Shown: one piece after another, positions 1 through 7,926 of the stretch
How the letters are laid out: the number at the start of each line of letters is the position of its first letter
How positions within the stretch are numbered: position 1 is the stretch's first letter
Origin: an uncultured Bacillus sp.
Lineage (GTDB): Bacteria; Bacillota; Bacilli; Bacillales; DSM-1321
NCBI GenBank assembly: GCA_934215995.1
Contig: CAKQBC010000022.1
Span: 1-15,094, forward strand
Length of the DNA stretch: 15,094 bases
Direction of reading: 5' to 3'
Position numbers and translations under genes: made by a program
Notes under the pieces: generated by a model
What the model was told of the DNA's origin: nothing
Database searches by the model: none
Seen by the model: the letters and a program-made list of their open reading frames with translations, nothing else

Positions 1-816
1 GGGGGATGGTGGTCCCAGGTTATGCTTGCCCAACGGGTGACAATTGTGACCGGAAAAGGGAAGTTGACAGGAGTAATCGGTTCAAAACCGCCGCATGTCC
101 TTTCAGTCGAGGCGCGAAAAAAACCGGCGGACATTAAGGATATGTTCATCGATATCGGCGCCAGTACCCGTGAAGAAGCGCTTGAGTGGGGTGTGCGTCC
201 CGGGGACATGGTTGTCCCTTACTTTGAATTCACCGTAATGAACAACCCGTCCATGCTGCTTGCAAAGGCATGGGACAACAGAATCGGTTGCGCGATTGCC
301 ATCGATGTCCTTAAGAACCTGAAGGATGCCGAACATCCGAATATTGTTTACGGTGTCGGCACGGTGCAGGAGGAGGTCGGGCTCCGCGGCGCCAAAACAG
401 CGGCCCAGAAAATCCAGCCGGATATCTCGTTTGCTGTCGATGTAGGCATAGCAGGGGACACACCGGGGGTGACGGAAAAAGAAGCAATGGGCAAGCTCGG
501 CAAAGGGCCTGGCATCGTTCTCTATGATGCATCGATGGTATCCCATAAAGGCCTCCGTGATTTTGTTACGGATGTAGCTGATGAAATCGGTATACCGTAT
601 CAGTTTGACGCAATGCCTGGCGGAGGGACAGATTCCGGTTCCATCCATGTTACAGCCAACGGTGTCCCAGCCCTTTCGATTACCATTCCGACACGGTACA
701 TTCATTCGCATGCTGCGATGCTGCATCGGGATGACTATGAAAACACAGTTAAGCTGCTGACGGAAGTGATCAAACGCTTGGACCGTGAAGCGGTAAATAA
801 AATTACATTTGACTGA
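1..816 (+). CDS. ysdC: M42 family metallopeptidase (glutamyl aminopeptidase type), 5'-truncated by window
   Basis: The reading frame is open from base 1 and ends at TGA 814-816. The first visible codons read [13 protein letters not shown], so the ATG at base 22 is internal and roughly the first 90 residues lie outside the window (the family is about 360 residues). M42 enzymes are cytoplasmic two-metal aminopeptidases that trim peptides. Numbering from base 1, visible hallmarks are the metal-bridging Asp in AWDNRIG (about 92), the catalytic and metal Glu pair in [10 protein letters not shown] (about 124-125), the metal Asp in FAVDVG (about 147) and the C-terminal metal His in [10 protein letters not shown] (about 235). 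The inserted apical domain after [15 protein letters not shown] is also typical. The frame is intact throughout and is followed by its own terminator. Identification as the YsdC ortholog rests on sequence resemblance plus synteny; the true substrate is unknown. Confidence 0.93.
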   Translation, partial: GGWWSQVMLAQRVTIVTGKGKLTGVIGSKPPHVLSVEARKKPADIKDMFIDIGASTREEALEWGVRPGDMVVPYFEFTVMNNPSMLLAKAWDNRIGCAIAIDVLKNLKDAEHPNIVYGVGTVQEEVGLRGAKTAAQKIQPDISFAVDVGIAGDTPGVTEKEAMGKLGKGPGIVLYDASMVSHKGLRDFVTDVADEIGIPYQFDAMPGGGTDSGSIHVTANGVPALSITIPTRYIHSHAAMLHRDDYENTVKLLTEVIKRLDREAVNKITFD

Positions 817-821
817 ACATG

Positions 822-855
822 AAATACCCTGGACTTTTGATCCGGGGTATTTTTG
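822..855 (+). terminator. Rho-independent terminator after ysdC
   Basis: The arm 822-833 (aaataccctgga) pairs with 841-852 (tccggggtattt) over 12 bp, including one T:G wobble. The 7-nt loop is followed by a run of T. It begins 5 nt after the ysdC stop. Confidence 0.85.
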
Positions 856-881
856 TGCGTAAAGAAACAGAAATACCCTTC

Positions 882-922
882 GAGCGATGTGAGCGCTCTC
901 TGGCAACCATCGTTCTTTTTTT
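882..922 (+). terminator. Second terminator-like hairpin with T7 tail
   Basis: Bases 882-889 (gagcgatg) can pair with 908-915 (catcgttc), 8 bp with one wobble, around an 18-nt loop. Seven T residues follow directly (916-922). It could be a backup terminator for ysdC or the end of a short transcript begun in this gap. The stem is weaker than the one at 822-852, so the call is tentative. Confidence 0.45.
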
Positions 923-980
923 GGGTGATTAAGTACAGGACAGTAAAAGGCATGGAAAAGTCCCGCCTAATTGGAGGATG

Positions 981-1012
981 TAAGAATCTGGACAAAGTTT
1001 GACAGATTCTTA
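981..1012. repeat. Perfect 10-bp inverted repeat upstream of the catalase promoter
   Basis: The arms are taagaatctg (981-990) and cagattctta (1003-1012), separated by 12 nt. No T-run follows, so a terminator is unlikely. A TTGACA hexamer (999-1004) overlaps the right arm but has no good -10 partner at 16-18 bp. It lies about 27 bp upstream of the sigma-F-like -35, so it could be a regulator site or a stem in an upstream transcript. It does not resemble a PerR box. Confidence 0.5.
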
Positions 1013-1038
1013 ACAAGTAGCCAAAACTGAGATAACGG

Positions 1039-1068
1039 GTTTAAGCCGGCCGCAATCAGGGGAAAACA
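1039..1068 (+). promoter_or_regulatory. Candidate sigma-F / sigma-B promoter of the catalase gene
   Basis: GTTTA at 1039-1043 is followed, after 15 nt, by GGGGAAAACA at 1059-1068. This fits the usual sigma-F pattern (GYWTA, about 15 nt, GGNRANANTW) with one mismatch. The overlapping reading GTTTAA (1039-1044), 15 nt, GGGAAA (1060-1065) also fits a sigma-B promoter (GTTTAA, 12-15 nt, GGGWAW). The predicted start near 1075 leaves a leader of about 25 nt before the TTG start. B. subtilis katX is known to be driven by sigma-F and sigma-B, so the match is meaningful, but it is pattern evidence only. Confidence 0.55.
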
Positions 1069-1099
1069 CTCAGTAGAAAGCCATGAGGAGGGGAAACCA

Positions 1100-2692
1100 T
1101 TGGATAAAAAACAAGAGAAAGATTTTAAAGGCATTAAAGCCGGCAATGAAAAGGACAACACACTCACTACCCGCCAGGGCCACCCCGTGACTGACAACCA
1201 AAACGTCAGGACAGTTGGGAACCGCGGGCCGATGACCTTGGAAAACTATCATTTCCTCGAAAAGATTTCCCATTTTGACAGGGAAAGAGTTCCTGAGCGT
1301 GTCGTGCATGCCCGTGGTGCAGGTGCACACGGCTATTTTGAGGCATATGGGAAAGCCGGGGATGAACCGGTGTCCAAGTATACGCGTGCCAAGCTGTTCC
1401 AGGAACCGGGCAAACGGACTCCGGTATTTGTTAGGTTCTCAACCGTTGTAGGCGGTGCTGAATCCAGTGAAACGGAACGCGATCCTCGAGGTTTTGCCGT
1501 TAAATTCTATACAGAAGAAGGAAACTGGGACCTTGTCGGCAATAACCTGAAAATATTCTTTATCCGCGATCCGCTGAAATTCCCTGATATGGTTCATTCT
1601 TTCAAACGCGACCCAGTCAATAACCTGGACAATCCGGAAAGAATGTTCGACTTTTTCTCAGGATCTCCTGAAGCATTGCACATGATCACATTCCTATTCT
1701 CGCCTTGGGGAATTCCTGCAAACTACCGCCAAATGCAAGGCTCTGGTGTCAATACATATAAGTGGGTGAATGCTGAAGGCAAAGCCGTACTTGTGAAATA
1801 TCATTGGGAGCCGCTGCAAGGCATTAAAAACCTGACTTCAAAAGAAGCATCGGAAATCCAGGCGAAAACAGTTACCCATGCTACACAGGATCTGTATGAA
1901 GCTATCGAACGCGGAGATTATCCTGAATGGGAATTCTGCGTACAGATCATGGAGGATGGGGAACATCCTGAGCTTGATTTCGATCCGCTTGACCCGACAA
2001 AATTATGGCCGGAAGAACAATTCCCGTTCTTGAAAGTCGGTAAAATGGTGCTCAATAAAAATCCTGAAAACTATTTCAATGAAGTGGAACAGGCTGCATT
2101 CGGTACAGGGGTGCTAATAGACGGACTGGACTTCTCTGATGACAAGCTTCTGCAAGGGCGCACATTCTCTTATTCCGATACACAGCGTCACCGTGTTGGC
2201 CCGAACTATCTTCAATTGCCTGTCAATGCACCGAAAAAACGGGTTGCAACGAACCAAAGCGGCGGACAGATGTCCTATCATACCGACTTTGCAAGCAATA
2301 ATCCGCATGTGAACTATGAGCCTTCTGTTGATGGATTGAAAGAAGCTCCGAAAACAGGTCCGGATCATGAACCGGCTTATAACGACAAACTTGTGCGCCA
2401 GGCAATCGACCGCACAAATAACTTCGGACAAGCCGGGGAAACATTCCGCAAATTCGAAGAGTGGGAAAAAGAAGAGTTGATCAGCAATCTGACTGGTGCT
2501 TTATCTGTATGCAGAAAAGAAATCCAGGATACAATGATCAGCTATTTCACGCAAGCGGACGAAGAATATGGCCGCAGAGTGCGTGAAAGCTTGGATGAAG
2601 CGATGAAAAATAAAGAAGCGAATGCTTCCATGGATGACGAAAAAGGAACTGAACAATCCAGAAACAAAGGCCATGAAGCAGATCCGTATTAA
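1100..2692 (+). CDS. katX: Monofunctional heme catalase, KatX-like
   Basis: This 530-residue protein decomposes hydrogen peroxide to water and oxygen. Visible family marks are the distal catalytic His70 in [12 protein letters not shown], Asn148 in DLVGNN, and the proximal signature [14 protein letters not shown] with Arg354 and the heme-ligand Tyr358. The N-terminal 25 or so residues and the charged C-terminal tail (about 500-530) are extensions beyond the catalase core. The start is TTG at 1100, placed 6 nt after AGGAGGGG (1086-1093); no ATG fits. Residues 200-206 read FSPWGIP where classic KatA enzymes have SDRGIP, as in a distinct subgroup. The symbol katX is chosen from overall resemblance, the sigma-F/sigma-B-like promoter and the neighbouring sspI; the catalase family is certain, the subgroup less so. 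It stands alone between two terminators and looks like an insertion into the ysdC-sspI interval. Confidence 0.9.
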   Translation: MDKKQEKDFKGIKAGNEKDNTLTTRQGHPVTDNQNVRTVGNRGPMTLENYHFLEKISHFDRERVPERVVHARGAGAHGYFEAYGKAGDEPVSKYTRAKLFQEPGKRTPVFVRFSTVVGGAESSETERDPRGFAVKFYTEEGNWDLVGNNLKIFFIRDPLKFPDMVHSFKRDPVNNLDNPERMFDFFSGSPEALHMITFLFSPWGIPANYRQMQGSGVNTYKWVNAEGKAVLVKYHWEPLQGIKNLTSKEASEIQAKTVTHATQDLYEAIERGDYPEWEFCVQIMEDGEHPELDFDPLDPTKLWPEEQFPFLKVGKMVLNKNPENYFNEVEQAAFGTGVLIDGLDFSDDKLLQGRTFSYSDTQRHRVGPNYLQLPVNAPKKRVATNQSGGQMSYHTDFASNNPHVNYEPSVDGLKEAPKTGPDHEPAYNDKLVRQAIDRTNNFGQAGETFRKFEEWEKEELISNLTGALSVCRKEIQDTMISYFTQADEEYGRRVRESLDEAMKNKEANASMDDEKGTEQSRNKGHEADPY

Positions 2693-2696
2693 AAAT

Positions 2697-2729
2697 AAGA
2701 AGACAAAGCCCAAACGGCTTTGTCTTTTT
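2697..2729. terminator. Terminator after catalase gene, probably bidirectional
   Basis: A perfect 10-bp stem, agacaaagcc (2701-2710) with ggctttgtct (2716-2725), has a 5-nt loop and is followed by TTTTT on the plus strand. Flanking A-rich bases 2697-2700 extend the stem weakly and give a T-rich tail on the minus strand, so the same hairpin can also end sspI transcripts arriving from the right. Confidence 0.85.
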
Positions 2730-2789
2730 ATGTGATCGATAAGCGGGGCTGGCGTTTTGGATCGGTGTGCATCTCCGCGACGATGCTTT

Positions 2790-2999
2790 TTACCTTTTCA
2801 GTCCATTTTCCAAAGCGGAAAGCATCTCTTGCTTTTCCTCGGCTGATGAGTTTTGCCAAATGACCTCAAACAGCACCCCAAGGCCCGGCAGCATTTTTTC
2901 TTCACCGCTTTGAATGGCATCCACAATTGTGTTTTCCAATTGGTCCTGGGTGTTTCCTGTAACATTATGAATGATGGCATTCCGTAAATTTAAGCCCAT
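2790..2999 (-). CDS. sspI: Small acid-soluble spore protein SspI
   Basis: The 69-residue protein [20 protein letters not shown]... carries the SspI family core, including the segment [16 protein letters not shown] and then GVLFEVIW. SspI is a minor SASP found in the spore core and expressed in the forespore in B. subtilis. An upstream in-frame ATG at 3005 would give 71 residues. I prefer the ATG at 2999 because the SD sequence AAGGAGG (3013-3007) lies 7 nt from it but only 1 nt from the first ATG, and because SspI proteins begin close to this LNLRNA motif. The gene is divergent from ysgA and convergent with the catalase, sharing that gene's terminator. It is strong direct evidence that the organism forms spores. 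Confidence 0.93.
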   Translation of the reverse strand: MGLNLRNAIIHNVTGNTQDQLENTIVDAIQSGEEKMLPGLGVLFEVIWQNSSAEEKQEMLSALENGLKR

Positions 3000-3048
3000 C
3001 TTCATTCCTCCTTATGCAATTCTATCCTCTATTTTTAGCAATTGTTGA

Positions 3049-3077
3049 TTTATTATGTACAAGCTTTGGGCTATAAT
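3049..3077 (+). promoter_or_regulatory. Candidate sigma-A promoter of ysgA
   Basis: A perfect TATAAT (3072-3077) sits 38 nt before the chosen ysgA start. The best -35 at 17 nt is TTTATT (3049-3054), which is weak; TTGATT at 3045-3050 would leave a 21-nt spacer. It overlaps the divergent sspI promoter region. Confidence 0.45.
3051..3057 (-). promoter_or_regulatory. Possible forespore (sigma-G type) -10 element for sspI
   Basis: The minus strand reads CATAATA from 3057 down to 3051, matching the sigma-G/sigma-F-like -10 CATNNTA. It would start transcription near 3044, about 30 nt ahead of the SD. No convincing GNATR-type -35 is seen at the right distance (the region reads CCTATTATA), so this is only a candidate. 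Confidence 0.3.
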
Positions 3078-3114
3078 AGGAAAATCGAGCAGAAGAAAAG
3101 GAGTGAATGAACGG

Positions 3115-3855
3115 ATGAAATTCATTCAATCTGTACAGAACGATAAGGTAAAAGCATGGAAAAAGCTATTAACTAAAAAAGGCCGCGATAAATCAGGGGA
3201 ATTCCTTGTCGAAGGCTTTCATCTAGTGGATGAAGCATTGAAGGCGAAAACTGTGTCCGCCATCATAAAAGCAGAGGAAGTCGATCTTCCGGCATCCTGG
3301 AATGTGGACGGGATAGACTTATACAATACGACAGCTGCAGTCGTCAAAGAATTGGCGGAGACCGAGACGTCACAGCGTATTTTCGCAGTCTGCAAAAAGC
3401 AAAACAATGAAAGCGGGACAGCGGATAAACTATTATTGCTGGATGGCGTTCAGGATCCGGGCAATCTCGGAACCATTATCCGGACAGCCGATGCAGCAGG
3501 CGTCGGGCTGATCGTTTGCGGAGAAGGGTGCGTTGATGTATACAACAGCAAAACAATCCGTTCCACCCAAGGCTCCATCTTTCATGTGGAAGTCCGGAAA
3601 GCAGATTTGCTTAGCCTGATACCGCAATTAAAGAAGGAGAATGTGAAAGTGTTTGGTTCATCGCTGCAGAATGCTGTCGATTACCGGGAAGCTATAAAAG
3701 CAGAGCGATTTGCACTGGTGCTTGGCAATGAAGGCAATGGAGTGAGCGATGAAGTGCTTGGCCTCTGTGACCAGAACCTGTACATACCGATTCATGGCCG
3801 GGCAGAATCATTGAATGTGGCGGTTGCTTCAGGCATTCTTTTATACAGTTTGTGA
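3115..3855 (+). CDS. ysgA: SpoU-family (TrmH-type) RNA 2'-O-methyltransferase
   Basis: This 246-residue protein belongs to the SPOUT superfamily, whose TrmH/SpoU members transfer methyl groups from SAM to ribose 2'-OH in rRNA or tRNA. Motif 1 is DPGNLGTIIRTA (114-125) with the conserved Asn and Arg. Motif 2 is NEGNGV (205-210), and motif 3 is IPIHGRAESLNVAVA (224-238), which forms the trefoil-knot cofactor site. The N-terminal third (about 1-100), with FLVEGFHLVDEAL, is the SpoU substrate-binding domain. The frame stays open upstream to 3055, but that ATG precedes the TATAAT at 3072. ATG 3115 matches the MKxIxS-type start of YsgA and has AAAGGAG about 12 nt upstream; an in-frame GTG at 3103 is the alternative. 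The exact target nucleotide cannot be read from sequence. Confidence 0.92.
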   Translation: MKFIQSVQNDKVKAWKKLLTKKGRDKSGEFLVEGFHLVDEALKAKTVSAIIKAEEVDLPASWNVDGIDLYNTTAAVVKELAETETSQRIFAVCKKQNNESGTADKLLLLDGVQDPGNLGTIIRTADAAGVGLIVCGEGCVDVYNSKTIRSTQGSIFHVEVRKADLLSLIPQLKKENVKVFGSSLQNAVDYREAIKAERFALVLGNEGNGVSDEVLGLCDQNLYIPIHGRAESLNVAVASGILLYSL

Positions 3856-3863
3856 TAATCGAG

Positions 3864-3892
3864 TTGCATAAGAACCTGAAATTCACTATAAT
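3864..3892 (+). promoter_or_regulatory. Sigma-A promoter of the pheST operon
   Basis: TTGCAT (3864-3869), a 17-nt spacer and a perfect TATAAT (3887-3892). It begins 9 nt after the ysgA stop and would start transcription near 3899, just upstream of T-box stem I. Confidence 0.7.
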
Positions 3893-3920
3893 TATGAATG
3901 AAATTACATCGAATTATGTA

Positions 3921-4178
3921 AAAGCTATGACAGAGAAGAGTAGCTCGTGGACACCAGTGGTAAGAGGGAGAAAATGCCGTAGACTGCAAGCATTTTCACC
4001 AATGGGACGAGTGAAGTTCACCTCTCGAGCTGATATCGGGACCGCAAGAGATTTGCGTAAAGATATTCCGGCCGGAATGGCCGTTATCTCAATGAAGAGT
4101 GTGCAGATTATTTGTGCATGAATTAAGGGTGGTACCGCGACGATAACCTCGTCCCTTTTACAGGGACGGGTTTTTTTA
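3921..4178 (+). promoter_or_regulatory. T-box leader, phenylalanine-specific (specifier UUC)
   Basis: The leader senses uncharged tRNA-Phe and permits transcription of pheST when charging is low. The diagnostic T-box sequence aGGGTGGTACCGCG lies at 4126-4139. Stem I opens around gacagagaagagtagctcg; its arm agctcg (3942-3947) pairs with cgagct (4026-4031). On the 3' side of stem I, gaagTTCacc places a Phe codon (4017-4019) in the specifier position, agreeing with the gene downstream. The T-box region can form the antiterminator, which competes with the terminator at 4145-4178. Stem boundaries are approximate. An open frame at 3852-4121 crosses this RNA and is not a gene. Confidence 0.95.
4145..4178 (+). 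terminator. Regulated terminator of the pheST T-box
   Basis: The arm aacctcgtccct (4145-4156) pairs with agggacgggtt (4162-4172), with one bulge and a 5-nt loop, and is followed by a T run to 4177. It follows the T-box sequence immediately, as expected for the conditional terminator. Confidence 0.92.
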
Positions 4179-4239
4179 TGCCCTGAAACTTATGAAATCA
4201 CACCGGGGATACAATCCGGTTAGAAGGAGGAAATATACG

Positions 4240-5280
4240 ATGGAAGAAACGCTGAAAAAATTGCAGCAGGAAGCATTGGAAAAAATCGAAGCTTCCACTG
4301 ACCTGAAACAATTGAATGATGTTCGAGTTGCTTATCTGGGAAAAAAAGGCCCGATCACGGAAGTATTGCGAGGCATGGGGAAGCTGTCAGCGGAAGAACG
4401 TCCGAAAATGGGGGCTCTTGTCAATGTAATCCGCGAAGAAATCACGAATGCCATTGAAGCAAAACAGAAAATGCTTGAAGAGGCAGCGGTAGCAGCCAAA
4501 CTGGCTGAAGAAACAATCGATGTGACACTGCCTGGCTATGAAGTGAAAACGGGAAGCCACCACCCGATGACTAAGGTAGTCGAGGAAATCGAGGACCTCT
4601 TTATCGGAATGGGATATGAAGTGGCTGAAGGGCCGGAGGTAGAGGAAGATTACTATAACTTCGAAGCGCTGAACCTTCCGCAAGGCCATCCTGCGCGTGA
4701 CATGCAAGACAGCTTCTATATCACAGACGCTACTTTGATGCGGACGCACACATCACCGGTCCAAGTAAGAACAATGCTTAAACATGAAGGGAAAGGCCCC
4801 GTAAAAATCATTTGCCCAGGTAAAGTGTACCGACGCGATAATGATGATGCGACACACTCCCATCAGTTCATGCAAATTGAAGGATTGGTTGTCGATAAAA
4901 AAATCTCTATGAGCGACCTTGCAGGCACTCTTGAGGTTTTTGCTAAAAAAATGTTCGGTGAAGACCGTGAAATCCGCCTGCGCCCAAGCTTCTTCCCATT
5001 CACAGAGCCGTCTGTCGAGGTAGACATCTCATGCAAAATCTGTGCAGGAAAAGGCTGCAATGTCTGCAAAGGAACTGGTTACATCGAAGTTCTGGGAGCA
5101 GGAATGGTGCACCCGAATGTATTGAAAATGTCAGGATTCGACCCGGCAGAGTATTCGGGCTTCGCGTTCGGAATGGGTGTTGAGCGTATAGCGATGCTGA
5201 AATACGGCATAGACGACATCAGGCATTTCTATAGCAATGACATTCGTTTCTTGAAACAATTCGAACGCCACGAAGGATAA
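4240..5280 (+). CDS. pheS: Phenylalanine--tRNA ligase alpha subunit
   Basis: The 346-residue catalytic subunit of the alpha2-beta2 class II synthetase charges tRNA-Phe. The N-terminal coiled-coil arm (about 1-85) is followed by the class II core. Motif 2 is at 197-215 (starts [12 protein letters not shown]), and motif 3 includes [16 protein letters not shown] (311-326). [16 protein letters not shown] (158-173) is typical of bacterial PheS. A cysteine cluster, C265-X2-C268 and C273-X2-C276, matches the zinc-type knuckle seen in Bacillus PheS. ATG 4240 is 9 nt after AAGGAGG (4224-4230); the frame extends to 4192, but that region lies between the T-box terminator and the SD. Length matches the family (about 344). 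It is cotranscribed with pheT (20-nt gap) under T-box control. Confidence 0.97.
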   Translation: MEETLKKLQQEALEKIEASTDLKQLNDVRVAYLGKKGPITEVLRGMGKLSAEERPKMGALVNVIREEITNAIEAKQKMLEEAAVAAKLAEETIDVTLPGYEVKTGSHHPMTKVVEEIEDLFIGMGYEVAEGPEVEEDYYNFEALNLPQGHPARDMQDSFYITDATLMRTHTSPVQVRTMLKHEGKGPVKIICPGKVYRRDNDDATHSHQFMQIEGLVVDKKISMSDLAGTLEVFAKKMFGEDREIRLRPSFFPFTEPSVEVDISCKICAGKGCNVCKGTGYIEVLGAGMVHPNVLKMSGFDPAEYSGFAFGMGVERIAMLKYGIDDIRHFYSNDIRFLKQFERHEG

Positions 5281-5300
5281 TAAGAGGAGGGTACTTAAAC

Positions 5301-7715
5301 ATGTTCGTTTCATATAAATGGCTTCAGCAATATGTTGATTTGGAAGGAATCACGGCACAAGAGCTTGCCGACAAGATCACAAAAAGCGGAATTGAAGTCG
5401 AAGGTGTAGAGAAAAAGAGTGAAGGCATCAAAGGTGTCGTAGTAGGGTATGTCCTTGAAAAAGTAAAGCATCCCCAAGCCGATAAACTGAATGTCTGCCA
5501 AGTGGACATCGGTGCTGAAGAGCCTGTTCAGATCGTTTGCGGCGCAGCCAATGTAGATGCAGGCCAAAAGGTGGCTGTTGCCACTGTAGGCGCTGTGCTG
5601 CCGGGCAATTTCAAAATCAAAAAAGCGAAGCTGCGCGGGGAAGCGTCACACGGGATGATCTGCTCACTTCAGGAACTTGGCTTTGAGTCAAAACTGATCG
5701 CCAAGGAATACAGCTCAGGCATCTTCGTATTCCCGAATGATGTTGAAGTAGGGAAGGATGCACTTGAACAATTGAACCTTGACGATGAAATCCTTGAGCT
5801 GGGATTGACTCCGAACCGTTCTGATTGCTTGAGTATGCTCGGGGTTGCATACGAAGTGGCAGCCATTCTGCGAAAAGAAGTGAAGTGGCCTGATACGGCA
5901 TTGACAGCAAGCGCAGAAAAAGCGGAAAGCATGATTGCAGTGGAAGTGGAAGCGAAAGAAGAGAATCCGCTTTACACGGCAAAAGTAATCAAGGATGTCA
6001 AAGTGGGGCCGTCGCCTCTATGGATGCAAACAGCATTGATGGCGGCAGGAATCCGCCCTCACAACAACATTGTCGATATTACGAACTATGTGTTGATTGA
6101 ATATGGCCAGCCATTGCATGCATTCGACTATGATAAGCTTGGAACAGGGAAAATCGTTGTGAGGAATGCAAAAGCAGGAGAGAAAATCACGACGCTTGAT
6201 GATGTGGAACGCACATTGGAAGCCCATAACCTTGTCATTACGAATGGAGAAGAGCCAGTTGCGATTGCAGGCGTAATGGGCGGGGCAAATACAGAAGTGA
6301 GCGAAACAACAACGACTGTTTTGCTTGAATCTGCTTATTTCCAAAGCGCTTCTGTCCGCCGCACTTCAAAGGAATTGGGGCTTCGCAGCGAAGCAAGCGC
6401 ACGCTATGAAAAAGGCGTCGATCCAAAACGTGTACGCTGTGCAGCTGAGCGCGCAGCATCCCTGATGCAGCAATATGCAGGCGGCACAGTGCTTGAAGGC
6501 ACAGTTGAAGCGGACACATTGAATGTTGAAGAGGCTGTAGTCAGCATAACACTTGAGAAAATCAATACACTACTTGGCACATCAATTACGATGGGTGAAG
6601 CAGAAGAGATTTTCCAAGCCCTTCAGTTCGGTACAAGCATTGAAGGAGATGAAATCACGGTAACTGTTCCTACAAGGCGCGGAGATATTACAATCGAGGA
6701 AGACCTTGTAGAAGAAGTGGCACGTTTGTACGGTTACGACAATATTCCTAAAACATTGCCGGCAGCAAGCGGTACTGCAGGGAAGCTTTCCGCTTACCAA
6801 AGCAAGCGCCGTGTCGTTCGCCGCTACTTAGAAGGAGCCGGGCTGTACCAAGCGATTACGTACTCTTTGACTTCACCGGAGAAGGCGACTGCTTTCACGA
6901 TTGAGAAAAGGGATACAGTCAAGCTGGCGATGCCGATGAGCGAAGAGCGTAGCACATTGCGCCAAAGCCTGGTGCCGCAGCTTCTTGAGGTTGCCAAATA
7001 CAATGTGGCACGCCAAAACGACAATGTGGCGCTATACGAAACGGGCACTGTTTTCATGCATGCAGATGGTGAAGTGCTGCCTGAAGAAAGAGAGCATGTA
7101 GCCGGAATCCTGACTGGATTATGGCAGCCTCAAGGATGGCAGGGAGCCAAGAAAGAGCTTGACTTCTTTGTTGCTAAAGGAATTCTTGAAGGCCTATTCG
7201 CCAAACTTGGCGTTTTAGGGAATATTGCTTTCTCTGCAGGAGAAGTGGATGGCATGCATCCTGGAAGAACGGCAAAAATCACACTTGACGGTGAATATAT
7301 CGGCTATGTCGGCCAAGTGCACCCTACTGTCGAAAAGCAATATGATGTGAAGGAGACATACGTATTTGAACTGTCTCTGGAAAAACTTCTGAATAAAGAA
7401 GCAGCGCCGATCGCTTACACAAGCATCCCTCGCTACCCATCCATCACACGCGACATAGCGCTTGTCGTCGGCAAAGAAGCGATTGTTGGTGACTTGAAAG
7501 CAATCATTACGGAAGCTGGCGGCAAGTTATTGACAAATGTCACTGTCTTTGACCTGTATGAAGGAGACCGTATGGAAGCCGGCAAGAAATCAATTGCCTT
7601 CTCGCTGAAATATCAGGATCCTGAAAAAACATTGACAGATGAAGAAGTGACTAGTGCACATGACAAAGTTCTGGCAGCCGTTAAAGAAAAAGCAGGCGCA
7701 GAGCTTCGCGGATAA
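5301..7715 (+). CDS. pheT: Phenylalanine--tRNA ligase beta subunit
   Basis: This 804-residue protein has the full length of bacterial PheT. Domain order is an N-terminal EMAP/OB tRNA-binding domain (about 40-150, with [18 protein letters not shown]), the B3/B4 editing domain (about 210-390, with [13 protein letters not shown]), the B5 domain (about 412-480), the catalytic-like core, and the C-terminal ferredoxin-fold anticodon-binding domain (about 710-803, starting near [15 protein letters not shown]). The subunit recognises tRNA-Phe and hydrolyses mischarged Tyr-tRNA-Phe. GAGGAGGG (5284-5291) lies 9 nt before the ATG. It is the last gene of the pheST operon; a long hairpin follows 62 nt after the stop. 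No frame damage or unusual insertions are seen. Confidence 0.97.
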   Translation: MFVSYKWLQQYVDLEGITAQELADKITKSGIEVEGVEKKSEGIKGVVVGYVLEKVKHPQADKLNVCQVDIGAEEPVQIVCGAANVDAGQKVAVATVGAVLPGNFKIKKAKLRGEASHGMICSLQELGFESKLIAKEYSSGIFVFPNDVEVGKDALEQLNLDDEILELGLTPNRSDCLSMLGVAYEVAAILRKEVKWPDTALTASAEKAESMIAVEVEAKEENPLYTAKVIKDVKVGPSPLWMQTALMAAGIRPHNNIVDITNYVLIEYGQPLHAFDYDKLGTGKIVVRNAKAGEKITTLDDVERTLEAHNLVITNGEEPVAIAGVMGGANTEVSETTTTVLLESAYFQSASVRRTSKELGLRSEASARYEKGVDPKRVRCAAERAASLMQQYAGGTVLEGTVEADTLNVEEAVVSITLEKINTLLGTSITMGEAEEIFQALQFGTSIEGDEITVTVPTRRGDITIEEDLVEEVARLYGYDNIPKTLPAASGTAGKLSAYQSKRRVVRRYLEGAGLYQAITYSLTSPEKATAFTIEKRDTVKLAMPMSEERSTLRQSLVPQLLEVAKYNVARQNDNVALYETGTVFMHADGEVLPEEREHVAGILTGLWQPQGWQGAKKELDFFVAKGILEGLFAKLGVLGNIAFSAGEVDGMHPGRTAKITLDGEYIGYVGQVHPTVEKQYDVKETYVFELSLEKLLNKEAAPIAYTSIPRYPSITRDIALVVGKEAIVGDLKAIITEAGGKLLTNVTVFDLYEGDRMEAGKKSIAFSLKYQDPEKTLTDEEVTSAHDKVLAAVKEKAGAELRG

Positions 7716-7777
7716 TATAGAAAAAAACCCAGACGCGGCCGGGGCACTGGGCCCTGACCTGAAAATATGAGACAAAT

Positions 7778-7845
7778 AAAAACACCTTTCGTTGAAAAAC
7801 GGGTATTGAATACTCAGTGAGTCAACGTGGAGGTGTTTTTCTGTT
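7778..7845. terminator. Long bidirectional terminator between pheT and rnhC
   Basis: The outer arm aaaaacacct (7778-7787) pairs perfectly with aggtgttttt (7831-7840). An inner arm cgttga (7790-7795) pairs with tcaacg (7822-7827), and the apex contains gtattgaatac, itself palindromic. T runs exist on both strands, fitting a shared terminator for the convergent pheT and rnhC genes. Confidence 0.85.
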
Positions 7846-7868
7846 CTTTTTAGTCTGGATTCCCAACT

Positions 7869-7899
7869 CCGGGCGAAGAGGGGAGCCTGCAGTGCCCGG
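7869..7899. repeat. GC-rich hairpin in the pheT-rnhC gap
   Basis: ccgggc (7869-7874) and gcccgg (7894-7899) are exact complements around a 19-nt loop. No T-run follows on either strand. It lies in the 3' region of the rnhC transcript, between the stop and the shared terminator, and may simply stabilise that 3' end. Confidence 0.4.
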
Positions 7900-7926
7900 T
7901 GTGTTCTAATAATTGTTCTTATTATT

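Noticed and set aside
103..906. A 267-codon frame antisense to ysdC.
   Set aside because: It lies almost wholly opposite a conserved gene and reads through its terminator; its composition (many Cys, His and Arg) is that of a shadow frame.
893..915. A gcgctctctggcaacc segment recalling the GCAACC part of SAM riboswitches.
   Set aside because: The other S-box helices and the conserved 5' sequence are missing, and the downstream gene is a catalase behind a separate promoter.
3852..4121. An 89-codon open frame between ysgA and pheS.
   Set aside because: It runs through T-box stem I and the specifier, has no ribosome binding site, and shows no protein family features; the RNA element explains the sequence.
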